The notes beneath the pieces are model-generated. The model had not been told where the DNA came from. It did not search any database and saw only the letters and a list, made by a program, of their open reading frames with translations. This document shows, piece after piece, positions 34,194 through 42,983 of a DNA stretch of 64,000 nucleotides. Every line of letters starts with the position of its first letter. Within the stretch, counting starts at the first letter, position 1. This DNA is from Melioribacter sp051488665 (GTDB lineage: Bacteria; Bacteroidota; Ignavibacteria; Ignavibacteriales; Melioribacteraceae): assembly GCF_051488665.1 (NCBI RefSeq), contig NZ_JBPSEG010000003.1:329860-393859 (forward strand), read 5' to 3'. The translations under genes and the position numbers were made by a program.

Positions 34194-35177
34194 TTATCGG
34201 TTAATTAAAAACTTTTCCGTTAAATCGAATATCATATAAGTAGAGCTCAACACGTTCCACCCGGAAGTGTTTACAATTACGGCGTTCAATTCCGGGATTA
34301 CGATTAAAAACTGTCCTCCCCATCCCGCGGCAAGGTATGAATTATAATCGCCGAAGTTTCTTGTGTGCCAGTGATATCCGTAACCGCCAATTTGTTCGAA
34401 TCCGTCGTAGTATTTTTTAGTCGATTTTTCAATCCATTCGGCGCTGACGATCGATTCGTTCTCCCACACGCCGTTATTCAACATCAACATTCCGATCTTG
34501 AGCAAATCCCGGGGTTTCATCCAGAGTTCCGAATTCCCTTTGTAAACGCCGTCGTTGGCTTTTGACCATTTGACTTCTTTAATGCATAGAGGGTCAAACA
34601 GATATTTTCGGGCAAATTCGAGCGCGCTCAATTTTGTCGTTCGGGTAATAATCACGGAAAGCAAATGCGACAACGCGCTGTTGTAATTCCATTTATCGCC
34701 GGGATCATTTACAAGCGGAACATTTTTAATTAAGTATCGTGAGGGGTTATCGCTTTTGTCCCATCCACTTCTTCTTTTACCGCCCAAATTATTCCACTGA
34801 AATCCCGCCGACATCGTAAGCAAATCGCGAACGGTTATTTCCGATTTACGTTTATCCCCGACGCCTTCAAACAATTCAGGCAGCAAATCCGACACTTTTA
34901 CGTTCTCATTTTCGATATATCCTTTGTCGATTGCAATACCGACAAGAATCGACACGACGCTTTTGGTAACCGACTTAAGGTTATTCAGTTTTTCCGGATC
35001 AAAATTATTGAAGTAATTCTCGTAGAGTATTTTCCCGTTTTGCCAGATAATTACCGAGTGAGTCAGCTGATTTTTGCCGTTATACTCTTTGACGAATCGA
35101 TCGATAATTTCTTTTTGAGCGTTAATGTTCATAGAGCAAATTAAAAAAACAATATAGTATTTAATGCGTTTCATCAA
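34194..35177 (-). CDS. secreted serine hydrolase of the beta-lactamase family (PF00144-type)
   Basis: 327 residues with a signal peptide. The SxxK motif is in LKSVTKSVVS and the Tyr motif is YNSALS (YxN/S). GWGGQFLIVIPELNAVIV matches the HxG/GGxG-like third box. Members include class C beta-lactamase-like esterases and peptidases; the substrate here is unknown. It is upstream of the LytS gene on the same strand with 8 bp between, so co-transcription with the sensor genes is possible. Confidence 0.85.
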   Translation of the reverse strand: MMKRIKYYIVFLICSMNINAQKEIIDRFVKEYNGKNQLTHSVIIWQNGKILYENYFNNFDPEKLNNLKSVTKSVVSILVGIAIDKGYIENENVKVSDLLPELFEGVGDKRKSEITVRDLLTMSAGFQWNNLGGKRRSGWDKSDNPSRYLIKNVPLVNDPGDKWNYNSALSHLLSVIITRTTKLSALEFARKYLFDPLCIKEVKWSKANDGVYKGNSELWMKPRDLLKIGMLMLNNGVWENESIVSAEWIEKSTKKYYDGFEQIGGYGYHWHTRNFGDYNSYLAAGWGGQFLIVIPELNAVIVNTSGWNVLSSTYMIFDLTEKFLINR

Positions 35178-35188
35178 TTAAGCGGGCA

Positions 35189-35614
35189 TTAATAACCGAC
35201 CGCCCATTTTTTAATTATATTTTTTTTGACAAAGTCGAGTTTGGCGTTGGGTCTGGTTAACGTATAAACTGATTTCGGCATCTCGTCGTTTTCAATTTCT
35301 TCCCAGATTTCTTTTTTTAAGAACGCTTTCTTTTGGTAATCGTAGGTTTCCCATTCGGAAAAATTAAGTTCTCTTCTGCCTTCTTTAACGTCTTTTTCAA
35401 TCAGCAAAGAAAAAGGCGCGACATAAGAATACCATGGCCATTTTGTTTCGTTCGAGTGGCAATCGTAACACGATTCCTTCAATATATTTTTAACCTCCTG
35501 CGGAGCTTTCAAATCGGCTTTAACCATCGGATTTTTGCGGTCTACTTTAATAAATTGAATTCCCGCAAATGCCGCTATCAAGATTATGATAATTATTTTT
35601 ACGAATGCTTTCAT
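35189..35614 (-). CDS. haem-binding domain protein (CxxCH, PF14376-like)
   Basis: 141 residues. One N-terminal membrane anchor or signal (IIIIILIAAFAGIQFI) is followed by a single c-type haem site CYDCHSNETKWPWYSYVAP and LNFSEWETYDYQKK. This matches the small haem-binding domain proteins common in Bacteroidota. It is likely periplasmic and membrane-tethered. Its partner is unknown, although a small cytochrome-like electron carrier is plausible. It precedes the serine hydrolase by 11 bp. Confidence 0.83.
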   Translation of the reverse strand: MKAFVKIIIIILIAAFAGIQFIKVDRKNPMVKADLKAPQEVKNILKESCYDCHSNETKWPWYSYVAPFSLLIEKDVKEGRRELNFSEWETYDYQKKAFLKKEIWEEIENDEMPKSVYTLTRPNAKLDFVKKNIIKKWAVGY

Positions 35615-35725
35615 TATTTCTCCTTTAGATATATACGCAATATATTACATTTGCCGCACTCTTATCAATCGTTTATGATTTTAGTTTAGATGTTCGTAAT
35701 TTTGCTATCATTATACTCGGAAGCG

Positions 35726-36325
35726 ATGCAGAAGAAACTACCGCTGTCGTTTTACAAACGCGACGTACATACCGTAGCCCGCGAATTGCTCGGAAAAATC
35801 TTTGTCAAACAAGATAAAGACGCCGTTCTGTCCGGCAGGATAGTCGAAGTGGAAGCATACGACGGCAGCATCGATATGGCGGCTCACTCATTCAACGGAA
35901 AAACGCCGAGAAATTCGGTAATGTTTGAAGAAGGCGGTCGCCTCTACGTTTATTTCACATACGGAATGCATTATTGCGCAAACGTAGTAACCGGAAACGT
36001 CGACGAAGGATGCGCTGTTTTAATACGGGCGGTCGAACCGGTCGAAGGGATCGACGCCATGGCTTTGAACCGATACGGAAAGACAAACCTTAACGGGCGC
36101 GAAAAGTTAAACCTTACAAACGGACCGGCTAAATTTTGCAAGGCGTTCGGCATCGATAAAACTTACAACGGTTTGATTTTAACCGGAGAGAAAATATTTA
36201 TTACCGGCGGCGACAATCTCAAACCCGGAGAGATAACCGCGTCGAAAAGAATCGGAATTAAAAAATCGACGGAACTCGAATGGCGTTATTATATCAGAAA
36301 CAACCGATACATTTCAAAAAAATGA
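35726..36325 (+). CDS. DNA-3-methyladenine glycosylase (AAG/MPG family)
   Basis: 199 residues from the ATG at 35726; an in-frame ATG at 35690 has no ribosome-binding site. YKRDVHTVARELLGKIF, IVEVEAYDG, SFNGKTPRNSVMFEEGGRLYVYFTYGMHYCANVV and the Asn/Arg-rich active-site region match human AAG/Bacillus-type enzymes. It removes alkylated adenines from DNA. Its stop overlaps the glycosyltransferase start (ATGA). Confidence 0.88.
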   Translation: MQKKLPLSFYKRDVHTVARELLGKIFVKQDKDAVLSGRIVEVEAYDGSIDMAAHSFNGKTPRNSVMFEEGGRLYVYFTYGMHYCANVVTGNVDEGCAVLIRAVEPVEGIDAMALNRYGKTNLNGREKLNLTNGPAKFCKAFGIDKTYNGLILTGEKIFITGGDNLKPGEITASKRIGIKKSTELEWRYYIRNNRYISKK

Positions 36326-37344
36326 ACAAGCCTGAAAAAATATTAATAATCAGGACTGACAGAATAGGCGACGTAACGCTGACGCTTCCGGTGGCGTATG
36401 TTATTAAGAAATTTTATCCCGGAACGCATGTGGCTTTTCTTGTAAGAGAATACACACAGCCGCTTACGGAGAACAATAAGTATATTGACGAAACGCTCGT
36501 CTTAAAAGAAAGAAACGGTAAAATTTTAATTAAAGAGAATCTCGAGCTGCTGAAAAAATTCGACGCTTGTTTTCTGGTATACCCGACATTCGAACTTGCG
36601 CTTTTGTCTTTCATAGCGGGCGTAAAAATCCGCGTCGGCACCGGCTATCGCTGGTATTCTTTTTTGTTCAACAGGAAAATTTACGAACACCGCAAACACG
36701 CAGGCAAACACGAACTCGAATTCAATATTTCGATGCTCAATGCAATCGGAATAAATTACGAAACTGGCGCAGACAATATCGATTTCGGACTGCGTCCGGA
36801 CATCGGCGCAACGGAAAAAGTAAAAGCTTACCTGAAAAATAACGGCATTGATCCGGAATCAAAGCTTATTATTGTCCATCCCGGAAGCGGAGGCAGCTCC
36901 GTCGATTTGCCGTTCGACAAGATGAAACAATTGACAACTAAGTTATCCGAAATAAAAGGCGTTGAGATTTTAATCACAGGCGGTAAACCGGAAGCGGAAC
37001 TTTGCAGCAGGCTGGTTGTAAGCAAAAAAACGAAAAATCTTGCCGGAGTATTTAATCTGCAAGAATTAATAGCTCTTATAAATTTATCGGACGTTTTAAT
37101 AGCCAATTCAACCGGGCCCATACACATAGCGGCGGCGTTGAATAAATTCGTCGTGGGATTCTATCCCAAAGTCGTCTCTTGCTCGGCAGAACGATGGGGA
37201 CCGTATACCGAAAGAAAAGCCGTATTCAAGCCCGAAACAGAATGCAATAATTGTACGGTAAAGAAATGCAGACTTACAAACTGCATGGATACGATCGACA
37301 TCGAAAAAGCAGTTAACGCAATCGCCAATCAATTGAGTTCTTAA
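36322..37344 (+). CDS. glycosyltransferase family 9 (heptosyltransferase-like)
   Basis: 340 residues from the ATG at 36322, whose ATGA overlaps the upstream stop. ILIIRTDRIGDVTLTLPVAYVIKKFYP is the family signature. The nucleotide-sugar-binding half is VHPGSGGSSVDLP, ILITGGKPEAELC and NSTGPIHIAAAL. These enzymes add heptoses to lipopolysaccharide core. The end has four Cys residues (CNNCTVKKCRLTNC) of unknown role. The next gene starts by a 1-bp overlap (TAATG). Confidence 0.87.
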   Translation: MNKPEKILIIRTDRIGDVTLTLPVAYVIKKFYPGTHVAFLVREYTQPLTENNKYIDETLVLKERNGKILIKENLELLKKFDACFLVYPTFELALLSFIAGVKIRVGTGYRWYSFLFNRKIYEHRKHAGKHELEFNISMLNAIGINYETGADNIDFGLRPDIGATEKVKAYLKNNGIDPESKLIIVHPGSGGSSVDLPFDKMKQLTTKLSEIKGVEILITGGKPEAELCSRLVVSKKTKNLAGVFNLQELIALINLSDVLIANSTGPIHIAAALNKFVVGFYPKVVSCSAERWGPYTERKAVFKPETECNNCTVKKCRLTNCMDTIDIEKAVNAIANQLSS

Positions 37345-38153
37345 TGACAATAAGAATAAACAAAGTTTCGACGGCATTCATTACCGCATTCATTTTTATT
37401 TTAGCGCAAGAAGTTTGTTACGCGCAAAATGAAAAAAACGAATTCAGAAAAATTGAGAATAAGGCTTTTGACGCCGGAGAAACACTAAGATTCGAAGTAA
37501 GATACGGATTTGTTACCGCTGGAATCGCCGAATTCTCGATTCCGCGGATTGTAAAAATCGCGGGGAGAGAAACGTATAATGTGGTTTTCAAAGTCAATTC
37601 CATTCCGGCTTTCGATATGTTTTATAAAGTCCGCGACCGTTACGAAACGTATATCGACAAAGAAGGGATATTTCCATGGCGTTTCGAACAGCATATACGC
37701 GAGGGCGGATACTCCCGCGATTTTTCGGCTTTTTTCGATCAAAGACGCGGCATTGCCAGAACCTCGGAAGGCTCTTACGAAATTCCCCGGTACGTAAACG
37801 ACATTGTCTCCGCGTTTTACTTTGCAAGGACATACAATTTTTCGAATATGAAACCGGGCGATAAAATTCAGCTCGAGAATTTTTATAAAGATAAAGTTTA
37901 CCCTCTCGATGTAATTTACCGGGGCAAAGAAACAATTAAAGTCGACGCCGGCGAATTTAAGTCCATTATTCTCGAACCGATAATAAGAGAAGGCGGATTG
38001 TTCAAAAGCGAGGGCACGATTGTTATATGGCTTACGGACGACGAACTTAAAATACCCGTAAAAGTAAAAACAAAAATATTAATCGGATCGATCGACGCCG
38101 ATTTGATTTATTACGAAGGATTAAAGTCCGTTCCGAAATCGAAGATCAATTAA
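37344..38153 (+). CDS. DUF3108 domain protein (secreted)
   Basis: 269 residues. A signal peptide (FIFILAQEVCYA) is followed by a DUF3108 domain of repeated beta-strands (AGETLRFEVRYGFVTAGIAEFSI, YRGKETIKVDAGEFKSIILEPI). DUF3108 proteins are predicted outer-membrane or periplasmic beta-rich proteins of unknown function. It is translationally coupled to the glycosyltransferase gene, so a link to envelope assembly is possible. Confidence 0.83.
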   Translation: MTIRINKVSTAFITAFIFILAQEVCYAQNEKNEFRKIENKAFDAGETLRFEVRYGFVTAGIAEFSIPRIVKIAGRETYNVVFKVNSIPAFDMFYKVRDRYETYIDKEGIFPWRFEQHIREGGYSRDFSAFFDQRRGIARTSEGSYEIPRYVNDIVSAFYFARTYNFSNMKPGDKIQLENFYKDKVYPLDVIYRGKETIKVDAGEFKSIILEPIIREGGLFKSEGTIVIWLTDDELKIPVKVKTKILIGSIDADLIYYEGLKSVPKSKIN

Positions 38154-38188
38154 TAAAGAAAACCAACCGAACGTACCGCTGTGATTTT

Positions 38189-41100
38189 CTATCTTTTGCT
38201 CAAAGGAATGGTAAAATAAAACTTGGCGCCTTTACCGAGTTCGCTTTCCACCCGGAGTTCGCCGCCGTTGTTTTCAATATGCTCTTTGCAAAGTAACAGT
38301 CCGAGTCCAGTGCCTTTTTCGCCCTGCGTTCCTCTTTGAGTATAATTGACGTTCGGATCGAAAATTCTTTTCAGATCGTCGCCGCCTATTCCAATGCCGT
38401 TGTCCTCTACGCAAACTTCGAGATGACTGCCGTTCAGGTCTTTTGTTTTTACTGTAACGCTTCCTCCCGGATAGGAAAATTTAATTGCATTCGACAGCAG
38501 ATTGAGAAGGACCGATTCAATTGCGGTTTTATCCGCGAATACATATTTCTTACTGCCCGGTATAAATTCAATCTTTATTTCCTTTTGCCCTGCATAAGTT
38601 TGCAGCAAAGCGACAATATTATTTATCGATTCCGAAATGTCGAAATCCGTTTTCTGGTATTCGATTCTGCCGGTTTGAATGCGTGCCCACGCCAATAAGT
38701 TTTCGATCAGGTTATTTAAAAGAAGAGTTGAATTTTTAATCAGGTTTATCAGTTCGTCTATTTCGCCGTCTTTCAATTCTTTTCTGTTGTTCATCAGAAA
38801 ATCGGCGGACGAGGCGATCGAATAGAGAGGATTTCTGAGGTCGTGAGAAATAATCGAAAAGAATTTATCCTTTGTTTTGTTAAGTTCTTCGAGTTTTTCA
38901 GCATATTCTTTTAATTCTTTCTGCACCGCTTCTTTAGCTTTAATTTCGTTCTTCAATTCTTCCGTGCGGATTTCGACGATTCTCTCGAGCAGTGCCGTTT
39001 GTTTTTCCTGCTTTTTGACGCGCAATTTTATAATAAGATAAATCAAGCCGATCAATAGGAGCGGAGAGACAATCTTGAAATAAAGCGTTTGATAGACGGC
39101 AGGCGGAATATAGATATTAACTTTAGCTTCGTGATTTCCCCAAATGCCGTATTGATTTGCCGATGTAATTCTGAACGTATACTCGCCCGGTTCCAGATTA
39201 TAATAAATGACGCTTCTACGGTTTTCCCACACGTTCCACTCGTTTTCGTAGCCTTCAAGTTTATATTTATATTTTATTTTTTCCGGTTTGCAGAAAGAAG
39301 GAGCGATAAAATCGAACCGAATGATCGACGTGCCGACGGGAGCTTTCATATTATCGGAAATTTCCGACGGTTCAAAATCGAAAAGCACCCTTCTGATTTT
39401 AACAGGCGGCACGTATTCGCTGTAATGCTGCGATTTGGGATCGACCGACACGACGCCCTGAATCGTGGGAAACCAGATTTTTCCCGACGAATCGACTGCG
39501 ACGGCGCCCTGCACTCCGCCGTTGCACTCATTGTTTTTCATACCGTCTTCCGAACCGAATTTTTCCGCATAAACCGACTTGATTCTACCGTCGGCTGCTC
39601 CGTTCAATTCGGATTTGCTCGCTCTGAAAATTCCGCCGTTTCCGCTCCCCCATATAAAACCATTGCCGTCTTCCGCAATAGCGTGCACCGCGTCTGTCGG
39701 CAAACCTTCTCTTCTCGTTATCTGTCGCACTATTCCGTTTTTAATTCTCAATATTCCTTTACCGCTCGTTGCAATCCATATTGTTCCCTCGTTATCATAA
39801 ATAATATGCCGCACTAAGTTTGACGGGAATCCGTTAGATTCTTCGTAGTATTTGTAAACGCCGTCTTTATAAATAATGAATCCGTTTCCCGCAGTTCCGA
39901 GAAGCAGATTGCCGCTTTCGTCTTCGGTAATAAATCTGACGCGAAGCAGGGATGATTTTTCGTCAATCGATTTCCCAACAAGTTTCCCTCTCTCGTATAA
40001 GAATAATCCGCCGCCGTCCGTACCGACCCAAAGATTATTTTTTTTATCGACGTAGAGCGCATAAATTTGACTGCAATTGTCGCATTCTTCTTTTTTTATT
40101 TTTCCCGCTTTTCCGTTAACGTAAAAATAGAGTCCTTTGTTTGTGCCCATCCACAATGTATCGTTCCTTACCGCGTAAGTCTGTATCAATAAATCCGGGT
40201 CTGATTTATAAACATAATTGTATACTTGCCCGTCTACTATTCTTGTTATATTGTTGGAACGGGTGCTGACCCATACGCTTTTTTTGTCGGCTATAACGGA
40301 CAATACAAAGTTTTCGGGCAAGCCTTCTTCTTTGGCATATGCAGTAAATCTGCCTTCGTGAATTTTATAAAGACCGTTGCTGTAAGTGCCCAGCCACAGA
40401 TTGCCTTCCCGGTCGAAGAAAAGATCGATAATATTGTTATAATTTGTCTGCGAAGATAATATAAAACTGTCGACGCGCCCTTTGTTCAATCTGTAAAGCC
40501 CGCTTTCGGCTCCGATATAAATTATACCGTCTTCGTCTTCAATGAAATCGAGCGCCGAAAGCCGTTTCAATTTTTCTTTGCCTTCAAAATTCACCGGCTT
40601 TCCGTCTTTAATTAATTCAATGCCCGACTGGAACGTACCGACCCACAATTGATTTTTGCTGTCCAGATAAACCGACCTGATAAAATTACTTGACAAACCG
40701 TGTTCTGCAGTAATGGCGCTGAATTTAACGCCGTTGAGGTCGTACTCTGCTACATTAACTCCGCCCGTGCGGGTCGCCAAATAGACCTTTCCTTTTTTAT
40801 CGCCGGTAATTTTATAAATATAATCGTTTGTAAGCCCGTCGTTAACCGAGTAAGTTTTTACCGAATCGCCATCGATTATATTCAATCCGCTTGAGGTGCC
40901 CGCCCAGATTCTTCCGTATTCGTCTTCGAAAAGCGCTCTGACTGAATTGTTAGAAAGACCCTTGCTTAAATCGTATAACTTAACTTCATTTTCGGAATAT
41001 TTTAATAACCCTCCGAACGTGCCCGCCCAGAGAACGCCTTTTGAATCCTCCAGCATTGCAACGACAAGATTATTGTTCATCAAGCCGATATTCTCGGAGC

Positions 41101-41356
41101 TGAAGACTTCGAAACGAACGCCGTCGTATCTCACAAATCCTTCCTCGGTTCCGAACCAGAGAAATCCGTCTTTCGATTGCATAATTCCGTATACGGAATT
41201 CTGAGGAAGACCGTCTTTGTTTGTCCATTTTTCAATAACGTATTGGCTGAACTTTTTGGAAGGGTCTAACGATTGACCTTCGATTGTACCAACGGCAAAT
41301 AATACCGACGCCGTTATGGCTATCAAGCGATAATATTTAAGCAAGCTGTATTGCAT
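38189..41356 (-). CDS. two-component sensor histidine kinase with periplasmic beta-propeller (Reg_prop)
   Basis: 1055 residues. An N-terminal signal or helix is followed by about 14 propeller repeats of the WxGTxxGL type (for example WFGTEEGFVRYD, WAGTFGGLLKY). A Y_Y_Y module (about 690-760), a membrane helix (about 770-790) and a coiled coil come next. HisKA has the phospho-acceptor in FFSIISHDLRNPLYS, and the ATPase domain includes LLSNAIKFSYPGG and GEKGTGLGLLL. It lacks the receiver and HTH domains found in hybrid versions. Such sensors in Bacteroidota often respond to polysaccharides. The partner regulator is not adjacent. Confidence 0.9.
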   Translation of the reverse strand: MQYSLLKYYRLIAITASVLFAVGTIEGQSLDPSKKFSQYVIEKWTNKDGLPQNSVYGIMQSKDGFLWFGTEEGFVRYDGVRFEVFSSENIGLMNNNLVVAMLEDSKGVLWAGTFGGLLKYSENEVKLYDLSKGLSNNSVRALFEDEYGRIWAGTSSGLNIIDGDSVKTYSVNDGLTNDYIYKITGDKKGKVYLATRTGGVNVAEYDLNGVKFSAITAEHGLSSNFIRSVYLDSKNQLWVGTFQSGIELIKDGKPVNFEGKEKLKRLSALDFIEDEDGIIYIGAESGLYRLNKGRVDSFILSSQTNYNNIIDLFFDREGNLWLGTYSNGLYKIHEGRFTAYAKEEGLPENFVLSVIADKKSVWVSTRSNNITRIVDGQVYNYVYKSDPDLLIQTYAVRNDTLWMGTNKGLYFYVNGKAGKIKKEECDNCSQIYALYVDKKNNLWVGTDGGGLFLYERGKLVGKSIDEKSSLLRVRFITEDESGNLLLGTAGNGFIIYKDGVYKYYEESNGFPSNLVRHIIYDNEGTIWIATSGKGILRIKNGIVRQITRREGLPTDAVHAIAEDGNGFIWGSGNGGIFRASKSELNGAADGRIKSVYAEKFGSEDGMKNNECNGGVQGAVAVDSSGKIWFPTIQGVVSVDPKSQHYSEYVPPVKIRRVLFDFEPSEISDNMKAPVGTSIIRFDFIAPSFCKPEKIKYKYKLEGYENEWNVWENRRSVIYYNLEPGEYTFRITSANQYGIWGNHEAKVNIYIPPAVYQTLYFKIVSPLLLIGLIYLIIKLRVKKQEKQTALLERIVEIRTEELKNEIKAKEAVQKELKEYAEKLEELNKTKDKFFSIISHDLRNPLYSIASSADFLMNNRKELKDGEIDELINLIKNSTLLLNNLIENLLAWARIQTGRIEYQKTDFDISESINNIVALLQTYAGQKEIKIEFIPGSKKYVFADKTAIESVLLNLLSNAIKFSYPGGSVTVKTKDLNGSHLEVCVEDNGIGIGGDDLKRIFDPNVNYTQRGTQGEKGTGLGLLLCKEHIENNGGELRVESELGKGAKFYFTIPLSKR

Positions 41357-41521
41357 CTCTCTTCGTAATCCCTAAAAGCTATAAGCATTTCGTATCTCCT
41401 CACAAAACACAACCGTCGTGACATAACTGCAATTCATCCCGTATATTATCGATATAATATTTAAAAAGTTAAATCGGAACAAACCAATTCGCATAAATTT
41501 ATTAATTTTGCACCAAAAAAA

Positions 41522-42160
41522 ATGTTGAAACAATACGGACATATTATCTGGGATTGGAACGGGACGATTCTCGACGACGTCGATCTCGGGATTGAAATAA
41601 TCAACCGCTTACTCGCCGAAAGGAACCTCCCGAATATTACGAAAGAAAAATATAAAAATATTTTCACCATTCCCGTCAAGGATTATTACGCTAAACTTGG
41701 TTTCGATTTCGAAAAAGAACCGTTCGAAACAGTAGGCAAACTCTGGATAGAGGAATACGAAAGAAGAAAATACGAATGCTCCCTTTACGAAGGCGTACTC
41801 GACGTAATGGAACAAATCGGAAACAATTCATCGGAACAATCGATACTCTCCGCTTATTCACAGCGCACGCTCGAAGAGATGGCAAAACATTACGGCGTCG
41901 ACAAATATTGCAGTCACATTGCCGGTCTCGACAATATTTACGCAGCGGGCAAACTCCATCTCGGTTTGGAATTATTGAAAAAAATCGGAAACGGTAACGG
42001 CAAATTATTACTTATCGGCGACACGCTTCACGATTATGAAGTGGCAAAAGCAATGGGAGCCGATTGTGTTCTGCTTTCGACTGGTCACCAATCGAAAAAC
42101 GTTTTGCAAACGGCGGGGATTAAAATTATAGACGATATCCGAGAACTTCTGAAAGATTAA
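41522..42160 (+). CDS. HAD-superfamily hydrolase (phosphoglycolate phosphatase-like)
   Basis: 212 residues. HAD motif I is WDWNGTILDDVDLGI. Motif II is SILSAYSQRT, the Lys of motif III is in ELLKKIGNGNGK, and motif IV is LLIGDTLHDYEVAKAMGAD. A C1-type helical cap covers the active site. It is a cytoplasmic phosphatase of uncertain substrate. No ribosome-binding site is evident at the ATG. It converges with the M23 gene with a 4-bp stop overlap. Confidence 0.87.
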   Translation: MLKQYGHIIWDWNGTILDDVDLGIEIINRLLAERNLPNITKEKYKNIFTIPVKDYYAKLGFDFEKEPFETVGKLWIEEYERRKYECSLYEGVLDVMEQIGNNSSEQSILSAYSQRTLEEMAKHYGVDKYCSHIAGLDNIYAAGKLHLGLELLKKIGNGNGKLLLIGDTLHDYEVAKAMGADCVLLSTGHQSKNVLQTAGIKIIDDIRELLKD

Positions 42161-42972
42161 TTTATTGTCGCGTCAAGAAGGCTCATCGGATCGATTCTAT
42201 TTGAATACCATTGAACTCCCCAATGGAGATGCGGACCGGTAGAACGTCCGGTAGAACCGACTTCGCCAATGACGTCTCCTTTTTTCACTTTTTGTCCGTC
42301 GGTTACGTATAATTTATCAAGATGCAGATAAATTGAATTCAAGCCCAGTCCGTGGTCAATCAAAACAAAATTTCCGTTGAAGTAGAAATTTTTTCCCGCA
42401 AGGACGACAATTCCGTCGGCTGCGGCTTTGACGGGAGCGCCGCGTCCCACGCCCCCGATATCGATACCGTTATGCGGCTTTTTCGGAACTCCGTTCAAAA
42501 TTCTCTGACTTCCGAAAACGCCCGTAATTCTGCCGCCTTCTACCGGCATAATAAATCCGTCGACAAACATCATCGAATCGACCAGACCGATTTTTTTACG
42601 GGCTTCTTTCATAATTTCAGATTCCCGTTCTATCCTTTCCATTTCCTCTTCGGGAGGATTCACATATCTGCTTTTTACTTTCAGCCGCTGGATTTTATAC
42701 TTACGTTTTTTGACTGTCAATTTCTCGGTTTTTGCGCTTCCGTCTTTAAATATAATTTTCAATATTTTCGAGCCTTTCTCGTCCCTGTCGAAACCGATTA
42801 CAAACCTGCCGTTTTTATCTACCGGGACCGGTTCGTTATCCAGATATACTTCGGAAATATTTTTGCCCCTTCCAATCATAACGGAACCCTGAAGCGGTTC
42901 GCCGGACAATTTGTATTCCTGAGCGTTACAAATTATTGTCAACGTAAAAAAGATAAACAAGAAATATTTCAT
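42157..42972 (-). CDS. M23-family metallopeptidase (LytM-like), secreted
   Basis: 271 residues from the ATG at 42972, which has GAGGAG upstream. The signal peptide is MKYFLFIFFTLTIICNAQ. The zinc ligands are H and D of PKKPHNGIDIGG and the HLHWGVQW pair; SIYLHLDKLYVTDGQ and GEVGSTGRSTGPHLH fit. It hydrolyses peptidoglycan cross-links, or acts as a regulator if other residues are lost, but none are. It follows the TPR/barrel gene by 11 bp. Confidence 0.88.
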   Translation of the reverse strand: MKYFLFIFFTLTIICNAQEYKLSGEPLQGSVMIGRGKNISEVYLDNEPVPVDKNGRFVIGFDRDEKGSKILKIIFKDGSAKTEKLTVKKRKYKIQRLKVKSRYVNPPEEEMERIERESEIMKEARKKIGLVDSMMFVDGFIMPVEGGRITGVFGSQRILNGVPKKPHNGIDIGGVGRGAPVKAAADGIVVLAGKNFYFNGNFVLIDHGLGLNSIYLHLDKLYVTDGQKVKKGDVIGEVGSTGRSTGPHLHWGVQWYSNRIDPMSLLDATIN

Positions 42973-42983
42973 ATTTACTCTCC